Assembly (NCBI RefSeq): GCF_023091745.1
Contig: NC_068924.1
Location: 72,690,832-72,754,831, forward strand
DNA from: Budorcas taxicolor
Taxonomy: Eukaryota > Chordata > Mammalia > Artiodactyla > Bovidae
Direction of reading: 5' to 3'
DNA: 64,000 bases
Shown here: piece by piece, positions 43,829 through 53,660 of the stretch
Layout: every line of letters begins with the position of its first letter
How positions within the stretch are numbered: the stretch's first letter is position 1
The notes under the pieces: generated by a model
The model's input: the letters and a program-made list of their open reading frames with translations, nothing else
Told to the model about the DNA's origin: nothing
The model's database searches: none
Position numbers and translations under genes: made by a program

Positions 43829-43910
43829 TTGGGCTGGCCAAAAAGTTATTTCAGGTTTTTTACCCTGAGATCTTCTGGAAAAACCTGAGCCAACTTTTAG
43901 GCCGACCCAG
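43829..43910. mobile_element. Mariner-type MITE (82 bp)
   Basis: A short element consists almost only of terminal inverted repeats. The left end is ttgggctggccaaaaagtt and the right end, read inverted, is ctgggtcggcctaaaagtt. It is flanked by TA at 43827-43828 and 43911-43912, the target duplication of Tc1/mariner transposons. It has no transposase and resembles the ruminant mariner and the human MADE1 terminal repeats. It is long inactive and would form a hairpin RNA if transcribed. Confidence 0.85.
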
Positions 43911-44081
43911 TAGTATTGTATTACTTACTACCAGTTGATAAAGAAAATGCAGGTAATGATGAAGGTTCAGAAGCATCCTTATCTGGCAGGATCTAGTCAA
44001 GGAGCTGCTTTCTGGAAAATTGGGCTACAAAATACCCAAAGGCAACTCAACCCTGGGCCCTTCCCAGTGCAACTATCCAGC

Positions 44082-44284
44082 GTGAGTGTTAGTCTCTAAG
44101 TTGTGTCCAGACTCTTTGCGACTCCGTGGGCTGTAACCTGCCAGCCTCCTCCATCCTTGAAGTTGCCCAGGCAATTCAGTGGGTAGCTGTTCCCTTCTCC
44201 AGGGGATCCTCCTAACCCAGGGACTGAACCCCGGTCTCCTGCATTGCAGGCAGATTCTTTACCATCTGAGCCACCAGGGAAGCC
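44082..44284 (-). mobile_element. Bov-tA SINE
   Basis: An inverted full element ends in 'gagccaccagggaagccc'. It is more diverged than most copies here. Confidence 0.9.
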
Positions 44285-44559
44285 CAGCTGCTAAGAATCC
44301 ACCTCTTTCCCTGCAGAGGGTGGGGGAGGGGGCACAAGCCATCCCCTTTCTCCCAGCTCCCAGCCAGCAGCATTCCTAGGGGTGGAGGAAGACCTTGGCA
44401 GGCAGGCGCTCGGGCCTGGTGCTGAAAACTCTTAGAAAGACTGGCCAGTGTCTTGTGGGTAAGCTAGTTGGAGGCAGAAAAAGAGAGAAGGGATGGGGGT
44501 GGGGCGATCCTGTAACTGGTCCAGGCTCTGGAGGGTCAAAATCATATTCATCAAAGCTC
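44285..44559. other. Single-copy region
   Basis: No recognised element. Confidence 0.4.
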
Positions 44560-44760
44560 TAAAGAGTGTTCCAAGGATTTGCAAATTTATTTCTATGAAG
44601 ATCATTGCAAAGATAAACAAATTCAATCAGACTCAGTTGTACATTTAATGAACTGTCATTTTGGGGGAAATGATTACAAATTACATATAAAAAGAGACAG
44701 TTCAGGAAAAAAAATCAGGGAGGCAATAATTAAATATTTATAATGCAGACTGCCTCGGAA
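44560..44760. promoter_or_regulatory. Candidate conserved non-coding element
   Basis: An AT-rich, repeat-free block contains 'ttgcaaagataaacaaattc', which combines a GATA word with a forkhead TAAACA word. There are also several homeodomain cores ('aaatgattacaaattac', 'gcaataattaaatattt'). Conservation is not measured. Confidence 0.4.
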
Positions 44761-45924
44761 AGGCTGGGTTGGAAGGTCAAGATGTCTTCTGGGAAAAGGA
44801 TCTAACCTGACTAGCGTTGGCTCAGCCAGCCTTTCATACGTGAGGTACACCTTGACTGAGCATTCGTTATATGCTAAGGGTTTTCCAGGAGACTCCCACA
44901 GCTACCCCAATTTACAACTGTGAATTGTATTTACAGTTCCCATCTAGAAATGCATCAGTTCACTGAGGCTCAGAGAATCCTGAAGTGGCCAGTTTAGGTG
45001 GCACAGGTAGAAAGTGGCATCCATGTCCCCTGAGCACTGATGCTGCCAGGTGCCAAGGGCCCGCAGATGAACAAGGCAGGGCCCCAGTACTTGAGAAGCT
45101 CACAGTCTAATCAGCCATAAATTTACAAGTGTCAGGAGCAAAAGGTCATCTCTTCTAGTGATTTCGTATTCTTTTCAAGTGAAGGACACTTTCTCCTTGA
45201 AATCTTAATGTGAGACACCAGCGTGCAAAACAGAGGAAAAGGGACCTTGCTTCTGGCTAAAGCCTGGAGGGAGATAAAGCCTGGAGGGAGATGTCCTTCC
45301 CTCTTCCACGGTCTTTAGGAGCAGGAACTGCCAGCCTGAACTGAAGCCCACTGAGTCCCCCTAAACAGCTCATGTTACAGATGGGAACACTGAGGCCTAG
45401 AGAGGGAAGGGAACTGTCAAGATGGGCAGGACTGGAACTTGGCTCCATGGACTCATGTTCTGGGGCTCCTGGCTCTGCCTGAGTGCCCCCAGGATGTCAA
45501 TGTGTGGCTGCTCACTCCAAGTGTCCCATGCCCAGTGACTGGAGCACAATACCCAGGTTGCCCAACTGGCGACACTCAGTGAGTTTGGGGCTTTCATGCC
45601 AATTCAACATTGTTTACAATGACAGAGAAAAAGAATGTCTAAGAACCCTTTGGAGGAGAGGTGAGTATTTTCAGAAGAACCATTTGTACTAGACCCTCAA
45701 ACACCAGGAGAGTAGAAAGGGCCCTGACCTCGAAGTCAGGAGGCTTCGTTCAGTGCCCAGTTCTCTGACCACGAGTGGCAGCTGGTCTGTGGTTCCTCCT
45801 CACTTTTCCCATCTATAAAATGAGTGGTTAGATTACAGGGAATTCTCCACAAGATTGCTGCCAGGGTGGGCAAATGAGAAATCTAGAACTTTTGGGGCCA
45901 GACCACTTCTGGGTTTATAACAAG
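44761..45924. other. Single-copy DNA with MIRs and an old repeat
   Basis: MIRs lie at 44840-45030 (minus), 45360-45482 (minus, 'acagatgggaacactgaggc') and 45725-45870 (plus, 'cccatctataaaatgagtgg'). 45030-45150 resembles the ancient unassigned repeat. 'aagcctggagggagat' is tandemly duplicated at 45260-45291. No gene was recognised. Confidence 0.6.
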
Positions 45925-46338
45925 CACAGATGTGAGAATGGACCATAAAGAAGGCTGAGAGCTGAAGAATTGATGCTTTTGAACTGTGATGCTGGAGAAG
46001 ACTCTTGAGAGTCCCTTGGACTGCAAGATCAAACCCATCAATCCTAAAGGAAATCAACCCTGAATATTCTTTGGAAGGACTGATGCTGAAGCTGAAGCTC
46101 CAATACTTTGGCCACTTGATGTGAACAGCCAGCCCATTAGAAAAGACCCTGATGCTGGGAAAGATTGAGGCCAGGAGGAGAAGGGGACAGCAGAGGATGA
46201 GATGGTTAGATAGTATCACTGACTCAGTGGATGTGAATTTGAGGAAACTCTGGGAGACAGTGAAGGGCAGGGAAGCCTGGTGTGCTGCAATCCACGGTGT
46301 GACAGAGTCAAACCCGACTTAGTAACTGAACAACAACA
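45925..46338 (+). mobile_element. BovB LINE 3' fragment (older type)
   Basis: A diverged 0.4-kb BovB tail begins at 'gagaatggaccataaagaagg' and ends in an aacaacaac terminus. The ORF2 tail is broken by stops and indels. Confidence 0.92.
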
Positions 46339-48590
46339 GGCTCCAGTCTGTCTGCAGTGGCCTTAACACCACCTTCACTCCTTCCTGGGGACTACTAACC
46401 CTTCTTCACAACCCCCCACCCCACACACAACATTTCCTCCCTTACTGGCCTCACCCCAACCCACCCCTTCTTCTCGGTGAAGCCATCTCCCTCTGTCTTC
46501 CAACAAGCCACAATCTTAGCTCCTCCCTTGCTTTCATCAAAGGATGATCTCAAAAGGGATCTTAGAAGCCATTTGCCCTGGCCCCTTGGGGTGCAGGTGG
46601 CGACCCTGAGGCCAGACAAGGCAGGACTTCCCAAGGCCATCCTGTGAGAAGGAGTGATCCCGGCTCTCTGGAACCCAGATCACTTTCTCTTGTCCAGGAC
46701 TAAACTCTTGAGGTTCCTGACTTTTGCCAAAAAGTACTTTTTGCCTAATACATTTAGAATTGGGTTTCCTGATTATGGGGCATCAGAGATTCTCAAGGAA
46801 ACTTTACGGGGGCCTTTAATACCCCAGTGGACCTCCTGGGGAGGAGGGGTGGACGTCCCTTTCCAACTCTCAGTCCTTTTGATCTTGGTTTATTGCTGCT
46901 GTGTCCTTAACACTTCTTTTTTTCCTTGTTAAGCTTTCTTTTTCAGAGACAGAGGGGCCTCTGGCTCCACACCTTCCCTAGGCATCAGTATCTTATTGGA
47001 ATTTCTTTTCTTTTCTTTTTTTTTTTACTGTGGTTAAATATACATTGCTAGAATTTAATAACACTATTTTATTTTCACTGTATTCATTTTTATGGTTACC
47101 TCCTATTTATAGTAGCGTGATGCCCGTTTTCCATTTATGGTAATGATATAACATTTCTTTGTAAAAACAAGCACATTTAAGTTTTAAAAAAAAAGGGAGA
47201 GAGTGATAAAACAAACAAACAAAAAACCCGAGTTGATTTAAAGAAAGTTATTAAGCAAATGGTTCTGTCTAGTGTGCAGATATGGCCAGATTATCCATGG
47301 AGGCAGGAGAAGGGCTGAGGTCTGGGAAACTCTGACTTGGAACCAGAGCTCTCCTCCCAGCTGGGTGTCCGAATGTCCAAATGGCCTGCTTGGTCCTCCT
47401 CTCACCCCTCCCTTCTCCTGCTTAGCCCTGCCTGCTTCTGCCAATCCCCCCGGACCCTCAGAAACTCCATCCCTCCCTCCTGGTGCCTCTGGCCCCCACC
47501 TCCCAGGCCCCCAGCACCCTCATGGTAGGTTCACGCTTTCTTCCTCTTTAAATTTATGTGGCGCCTCGCATCCAAGGAGGCCCACACAGCCGGCCTCTTC
47601 CAAGAGCATTCCAGAAACACAGAGCCTATGGGGTTTCTCAGTGCAAAGGGTCAGCGTCTCCCCCAACCCTGTTTTGGCAGCTGAAGGGGTAAATGTGGAG
47701 CCTGAAGCCCTTTCAAGTGTTCTTTGTCCTTGTTTTACAGAAACTGCACTAAAGATTTTTCTTCCCTTGGGTTAGGCGTTGCTCACTCAGGGTCCATTTA
47801 AAAACTGTGGATCCAGGTTTGTTTATTTTTTCCCCCCAGTCATTCCTCTAAGGTATTACCCTCCCCACGATTTACTCAGTGAAACAGTTTTAAGGACCAG
47901 ACATCTTCGAAGTCCTTAGAAGGATGTATCCTTTTCCTGGAATGTGGGCAAGGAAAGGCAGTGACTTCCTGCCCCTTGCAAACATTGCCCGGTGGCCTGA
48001 CAGCATCTTAGACATTCCTGTCCAAGACTGGAGTAGGTTCAACTCCTAGCAGTCACTCACTCCTTAGTGCGAATCAGTTGACCAAGGGGCCTCCCGCAGA
48101 GCCTGAGCGTGTTTGAATGTCCAGGTAGCCAGGCACTGGGTGTGGAAGCTTCTGAACTGGGACTCAAAAAATTGTTCCCCGGGGAAAAAGAGTTGGGCAA
48201 CCCAGGCCCCCTCTCCTCTGTGGGGTTAGGGGGCACTTTCACTTGGGCTGTCTGCTTTGGTCGGCTTGCTTGCCCATTTTGTCCGGGCAGGCGGGGCATT
48301 AGCTACTTCACAGAAAAGGTTCAGAGGTTAAATGTCTCGGTGAAGTCACGTGTCAGTGGCTGGAGCGGGGGCTGTGGCTGAGGCAGTTGTACAAAGATGG
48401 ACAGATAAGCCCTGAGACGGAGACACAGGTCTGGCCTCTTGAAATCAAGTCATTTGCCTCTCGTCTGGGGGCCACACCCCCCAGCCCCCCTGGACCAACC
48501 CCTGCTTCCTGCTGCACTCCCTCCAGGTGTCTCTGTTAAGGACTGTAGTCCAAAGCAGCCGAGAGAGTGAATCCCCCTGGCTTTCAACAG
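46339..48590. other. Single-copy region upstream of the CpG island
   Basis: About 2.2 kb has few repeats. Low-complexity T/A sequence at 46995-47200 may be an old inverted L1 fragment. 47240-48590 is repeat-free and becomes gradually GC-richer toward the island. Upstream promoter or enhancer sequence is likely here, but I see no single decisive motif. Confidence 0.5.
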
Positions 48591-48927
48591 GTCCTTCCAG
48601 GGCAGCGGGAAGCCGAGGAGCGAGGTCCCCACGGAGGATCAGCCCACCCCCAGCCCTGAGGTCCGGTCAGGGACGTGGAGGGGGCAGCGTGGACGTTTCC
48701 CTGGAACACATCCCCTGTCTAGGGTACCCCTCTCTCCACACTCCCAGCGGATCTCCTGAATTCAGACGAACCAAGGGCGGGGAGGCGGGCAAGAGGGAAG
48801 GAAGGGGAGAAGAGCAGGGAGAGGCCCCAGGGGCCCCCGGGGCGAGGCCGGGATGCCGTCCAGAAGGCAGGGACCGAGGCCGGGAGGGAGCGAGGGGGGC
48901 CGGCCCGCCGGAGGAGACGTGCCTTCG

Positions 48928-48963
48928 CGGCGGCGGCGGCGGCGGCTGCGGCGGCGGCGGCGG
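48928..48963 (+). repeat. (CGG)6-CTG-(CGG)5 repeat
   Basis: Six CGG units at 48928-48945, a CTG at 48946-48948 and five CGG units at 48949-48963. It lies at the heart of the CpG island, probably in or next to the 5' UTR. Confidence 0.97.
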
Positions 48964-49160
48964 CTGGAGACTGAAGGGGAGGAGGTTCGGGGAGGGGAGG
49001 GCGCGCGGGCGAGAGCGAGGGAGGGACGGAGCGGCGGCGGGGAGGTGGGGCCGGCGGGCGGGCGGGCGGCTGCAGCTGCCGCCGGCGACTCCGGGGCTCC
49101 AGGCTGCGGGGCGGACGCAGCGCCGAGCGATCCACCGCGGAGCCGCGCGAGGCCGCCCGA

Positions 49161-49188
49161 GCCCCGAGCCCCGAGCCCCGAGCCCCGA
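49161..49188 (+). repeat. (GCCCCGA)4 minisatellite
   Basis: Four perfect tandem copies of the heptamer gccccga lie within the candidate first exon. Confidence 0.97.
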
Positions 49189-49660
49189 ACGAGCGCCGCG
49201 GCCGCCGCGGCCGCCTCGCGCCAGTCTGTCCCTGGACGCGCTGCCGCCGCCGCCACCGCCGGGAAGGCAGCGGGCGCCGAGCAAGTTGCGAGCGCGCCTC
49301 TCCGCCCGGGGGAAAGTTTCCCCCGCGGCCGCCGACGCGAGTTGGCACGGGGTCCGGCCGCTGCGGCTGGAAGGTAGGGGCCCCGCACCTCTGTGCCCTC
49401 CGCGCGCCCCGCCGCCGCGCCCCCCAGGGGACTTGGGGACCCACGCGCGCCCCCCATCCCCACCCCGGCGTGGTGGGGGTGGAGGGTGGAATGGGGGGGC
49501 CCTCCCAGGCTGGTCCTGGGGAAGCCCGGGAACCGAGTTCTACTTCGGCTATAGGCTGGGGAAGGGGCGGGGAAGACGTGCTCGCCCGCATCCGCGCTCC
49601 GAACCCGCCGAGGGCCGGCGGCGTCCCCCAGGGACAGGTGCACCACGGCCCGGCGCTCCG

Positions 49661-49675
49661 GGCCGGGTGAGTGGG
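49661..49675 (+). promoter_or_regulatory. Alternative splice-donor-like site
   Basis: ggccgg|gtgagtggg, with the intron starting at 49667, is a near-consensus donor (GTGAGT). It may end an alternative first exon that starts downstream of 49380. Confidence 0.35.
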
Positions 49676-50134
49676 GGGCGCCTGCCGAACGGCGCGGGGA
49701 GCGGGGGCAGGTGTGGTTACGAGGTCTGGGGGCTCGGCGAGGGCTGAGTCCGGAGGGGCGGGGGTGCGCGCCACGCCGCTCTGTAAGGGGATGGGGAGGG
49801 GGCGCAGGCAGGGGCTAGGGATTAGGAGCTAGGATCAGGGCTGTGGGGATTGCCCGGCCCAGCGGGGCCACTGAGGGCCGGCCGCCTTCGGGGTCTCTGG
49901 GAGCGGGCCGGGGCGGGGGCGCCACGCTTTCCTTCGGGGAGGGGGGTGGTTCCCCCTTTATTCCGAACGCGGTGTGTGCGGTTTGGGGAAGCCGAGACTC
50001 CGAGGTGCTCGGTGGATCCGAAACTCGAGCACATCCAGATTTAGGGGCGCAGCGGAAGAACGCTTGGAGGGTTGGCGGGCACGGGTGGGTTCGCGCCGGC
50101 TTGGCGTCCCGGCCGTATTGAGGGGAGTTGGTTC

Positions 50135-50149
50135 CCGCCAGGGGGCGCC
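50135..50149 (+). promoter_or_regulatory. CTCF-like site
   Basis: ccgccagggggcgcc matches the CTCF core (CCA-type start, CAGGGGGCGC centre) very well. It sits at the downstream edge of the CpG island, a common place for CTCF at active promoters. Binding is not shown. Confidence 0.6.
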
Positions 50150-50300
50150 CCTCTCTGGCCCTTTCACCCCTAGAAAGGCGAGTTCTGGTTTCAGCGAGAC
50201 CAACGCACGGAAATCCAGGAGCGACAGACCGCAACCACAGACCACCCCTCAACGCACGAGGGACCCCCCCTGAGGAGCACCGCACCCCGGCGGAAAGGGG

Positions 50301-52559
50301 GAGAGGGTCGGAGTGTGAAGCTGGGGTGCCCTCAGTTATAACTGTGCATAGGAAAGCTTGGCTTTCAAAAGCTGGTTTTTCTTGGGCGACCTGGCAGGAT
50401 GTCTGGGTGAATAAAAAAAATTTTACCCCCAGAAAAACAAAAAGGAGGGGAACTTTACATTAACAGCAAATCGGTGTGAAATGATTGGATGGGAGAATTA
50501 ACTTTTTGAAGTTTCTATGAAGCCTGAAGCTGAATGCACCCTTTTTGTGAAAGTTGTACCTTTGTTCCAGGGATCTGGCCAGAGCCTTTTCTGGTGTGGG
50601 TGGGTTGAGAGTCTTGGGGTGGATCCTTTCTCTGGGCACAGGGTGGGGTTGATGGGGGCGCCTAAAAGACTTTAGCAGTCCAGTGGTAAATTTCTCAAAC
50701 AAGAGCCCCTCCTTTTGGGGTCTGGAGTCCACAGGCCACATTCATCCACTCATTTCACAATTATTGGTGGAAACCTGCTGTGTGTCCCACTGTGGGACTT
50801 TAGGGCCCCTGTGTGTTGAACCTGTGAGTCTGTGCTAAGGCCTTGGAAAGGAGAAAACTGCTGGCTTCTATGAAGAGCATCATCTTTGTCACGGGTGGAG
50901 CTGTTCGACATTGAAGGGACACTAAAGGGACTGTGGTCTCATCTTTCTCTAATTCTCTCCCTCCTCCCAGCACCCCGAGTGAGTACAACTGAGCAAACCT
51001 AAGAATGTGCAGTGGCCTCGTAGCGGCCGGTGCAAGTTTTCATCTTTCTCTCGGCTCCAAACAGTGGCTCATGGGGCAGCCCTCCACCCCCCACCCCACC
51101 CCACCCCCCACCTCCTTCCTCTCATGTCCCCAGAGTCCCTTGCAAAAGTGATGAAAGCGGGGTGGTCCTTGAAAGAGAGCTGAGGTTCTTGCTTTCGGTG
51201 TAGCAAATTTTTTTTTTTTTATTGGATGCTCTCAAATTGCTGTAGGACAAAGTTGCCTTGAAGAAACAGCAGCATGGTTTTTATTTTGAATAGAAGAGGA
51301 CATGAAGGGAGGAGACAGGGGAAAGGGTGGAGAGGCCTGCTGTCTCTGGGTTTGTCTTCAAGACATTCCACAGGGCCAGAAAACAAAAGGAGTTGTTTTG
51401 TTTGTGTTCAGTTTTGTTTTTTGACTCGTTTTTTGGTGGAGGGAAGCCTGCCCAGAATAGCCCTCCTTGGAACCTGGGAGTGAGCAAGGGGCCCCCAGGG
51501 GGCTGGCAGGTCTGCGTTCTACCCGTCTTCCCTGCCCACCCCCTTCACACCCAACCTGCCCCGGAAAGAGGAGGGGACTGAGACTCCGAGGGCATCGGAC
51601 GTCCATGTTTGAGTACCATGTGTGGGCTCAGTGTGCTCCCTGGGAAACCCTAAGATCTCTGATCCAGTAGAATTTCAGGTCTCCTGGTCCAACAGGCCCC
51701 AGATGCATTCAGATGGCAGACCTCTGGGGTGTCTTTACCCAGCCCGAGGCTGAAATGGCAGTATATGGACGAAAGTTCCAGACCACTTTTTAGAGGCATC
51801 AGTTCATCTGGAGTAGGAATTGGGACATCTTGGGTTGGTCCAGCAAAAACTGCCCCCCGCCTCCTTTCAAAACTGCCTGGTCAGCCGGGAAACAGCTCCC
51901 TGAATTACGGAATGAGTTTTTAATGGTCTGGGGCCGGACTGGGGTTGGAGGAGGCAGAATGGAGATAGACCACAGGGTAAACCTGTAAGATGAGGGTGTC
52001 GGCCCAGGAGATTCCTAGGGGGCCTTGCAACTGACATTTCAGGGTGCTAGGCAACCGTCTGTCTTCCGTCCAGTGGGGGGCACCTCTTCCGGCCATGTCT
52101 TGCTCTGCTCTGCCCCTGCGAAGCAACGTGAACCAGGAGCCTGTCAGCCATCAGACTGTGGCTTGGGGACAGAGAGGGTGGTGTTGGTGACCAGTTCTGC
52201 TGGGCTCCACATTTCTGCCTGCAAGCTTGTACACTACCTTTCTCTGGATGTCTGTCTAGCTTTCACTGTCTCCGTTTTCCTGGGAAGAGCAAATGGTGGC
52301 CCCTGTTAGGGACCCCTCTTTCCAGAGGGCTGCTTTCCTGGTCTATTTCATCAGCCATTGAGAAGGAAAACCAGGAACATTTGTTCATGCTCAGCTGGGA
52401 CACAGCAAAGGGAGGGGGCCCTTTGGAAGACAGCACTTGGGTCCCCCAGAGCAGATGATGGGTTGATGGGTATTTTCGCAATCTGATGCTGTTAAGTAAC
52501 CCACCAGCCTGGGCTCCTCCTGCTGCACCGGCTGCCACCTTGGACCCGCATCAGTGCTC
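50301..52559. other. Probable first-intron sequence
   Basis: Repeat-poor. Contains a C-rich run at 51078-51118 (cccaccccaccccacc-like), a T run at about 51208-51220, and single-copy sequence of mixed composition. No exon was recognised. Low SINE density here matches the flank of a regulated promoter. Confidence 0.5.
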
Positions 52560-52800
52560 TGCCCTGGGTGGTTGGGGGACAGAGTGTGCAGATAATGAAA
52601 CGCTGATTAAGAAGAGAGGGAGAGAGACATGAGCCCCAGTATTTGCAGCTGGCAAAGCAGATCTTTCATCTCAGCACTTGTTATCTTAAGGTCCAGCCCT
52701 TGCCCCTTGTTGGTACCCAAGACTACTGGTTTAATTAGTAATTAAACCACTTGGAGATGAGCAAAATCACGTGCGCTAGTCGTATGCGTGTGTGTACTTA
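52560..52800. promoter_or_regulatory. Candidate intronic enhancer with palindrome
   Basis: A repeat-free block contains 'tgtgcagataatga' (52585-52598, GATA), 'acgctgattaag' (homeodomain), 'cttgttatcttaagg' (GATA) and a 23-bp inverted repeat at 52727-52749. An E-box (cacgtg, 52770-52775) follows. Density and spacing of sites suggest a developmental enhancer in intron 1. Confidence 0.55.
52727..52749. promoter_or_regulatory. Perfect 11-bp-arm inverted repeat
   Basis: Arms tggtttaatta and taattaaacca are exact reverse complements around one central g. Each arm has overlapping TTAATTA/TAATTA homeodomain cores, so the site could bind a homeodomain dimer. Confidence 0.95.
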
Positions 52801-52804
52801 CTGA

Positions 52805-53225
52805 TTGGCAACAGGATGCAGTGGAAAGGGCACTGGACCAGCTGAATCAGAAGTAAGGAGACCTGTGTTCTAGCCCCAATTCTGTTACAGCTGGAGCTGT
52901 GGGACTTTGAATGAGTCACTACCCGTCTCTGAGCCTCAGTTTCCCCATCTTTCTAGATGCAGCACGGTGAGGCAGTTAGGCTGCTTGGGTTTGAATGTCA
53001 GCTTTCTTCTACTTATTAGCTGTGTGACCTTAGGCCAGTCAACCTCTGGTGCCTCTGTTTCCTGATCTGTAAAATGGGACTAATAATACTCCCTCAGATT
53101 GTTGTGAAACATCAACAAGATAAAACATGTGAAACAGCACCGTGCCAGGCAGGTAGTAAATGCTCAACAAACATCCAGTATCATCACTGTCATTATTATT
53201 ACTTCTACTATTACTGTTATTGTGA
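52805..53225 (+). mobile_element. Two forward MIR SINEs in tandem
   Basis: The first (52805-52955) has 'gactttgaatgagtcactacc' and 'cctcagtttccccatc'. The second (52958-53225) has 'tagctgtgtgaccttaggcc', 'gatctgtaaaatgggac' and 'gtgccaggcaggtagtaaatgc'. Confidence 0.88.
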
Positions 53226-53394
53226 AATGGGGGGCGGGGATCAACATTGATCCTTTCCAGCTCAGATATTTTGGAGCATGGTATACGTGTATGTGTGTGT
53301 CTGCTTTTGAGATGGAAGACTAGGGTGAATATTTTTGTTGCTTGTTTTCTTTTCCTTCCTTTCCCTGCCTCACTGGAGGGACTCCTGAGTTAAA

Positions 53395-53660
53395 ATCTTG
53401 TGCATGTTCTCATGATAGCCCCATCCTTGTGGCAGGAAGCCCAATGTGACGTCACTGAAAATATCCTGCTTTCTGGCACTTGAGGGATGATATTTCATCA
53501 GCTAGTAGATGCCCATCCTTTGTCTTCCACCCTTAACCATAATACGAAGACCATATGTGCAGATAATGAGTTTAAGCTGATAAACAACTCCCAGATTCAC
53601 CCAAATAAAAGGCCATCCTCCTAGAAGACACTTTCGACTTTAAAATAAATAATCTGGCTC
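53395..53660. promoter_or_regulatory. Candidate enhancer with CCAAT-CRE
   Basis: Includes ccaat at 53441-53445 followed two bases later by the full palindromic cAMP-response element tgacgtca (53447-53454). Further on are 'gatgatatttcatcagc', 'tgtgcagataatga' (53556-53569, identical to 52585-52598) and 'gctgataaac'. It is repeat-free with no open frame of note. Confidence 0.55.

Larger units (their letters stand above)
48890..49373 (+). other. Candidate non-coding first exon
   Basis: The right edge is set by ctggaag|gtaggg, a good splice-donor match with the intron starting at 49374. No ATG is evident between 48856 and 49373, so if transcription starts within the GC peak this is 5' UTR only. 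The left edge (start site) is a guess. An upstream ATG at 48853 opens a frame through the donor, but it is an R/A/G/P-rich frame of the kind produced by any GC-rich DNA. I cannot identify the gene. Confidence 0.4.
48600..50300 (+). promoter_or_regulatory. CpG-island promoter
   Basis: CpG dinucleotides, rare elsewhere in the window, become very dense from about 48600 to 50300, peaking at 48890-49380. GC-box-like text is abundant (gggcgg and ggcggg runs at about 49050-49070). No repeat intrudes, which is typical of a constrained promoter. There is no TATA box. Direction is inferred from + strand donor-like sites at 49374 and 49667; an antisense transcript is also possible. Confidence 0.85.

Noticed and set aside
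48853..49377. ATG-started frame running through the 49374 donor, possibly a coding first exon
   Set aside because: Poor start context, arginine/alanine low complexity and no recognisable protein; kept only as a remark under the first-exon candidate.
48527..49747. 406-codon + strand open frame across the CpG island
   Set aside because: Composition is R/G/P/A-rich with no domain, equally long frames exist on the opposite strand and in other frames, and stops are rare simply because the DNA is GC-rich.
48719..49774. 351-codon minus-strand open frame in the CpG island
   Set aside because: Same reason; it overlaps other long frames and contains simple alanine and proline runs produced by CGG/GCC repeats.
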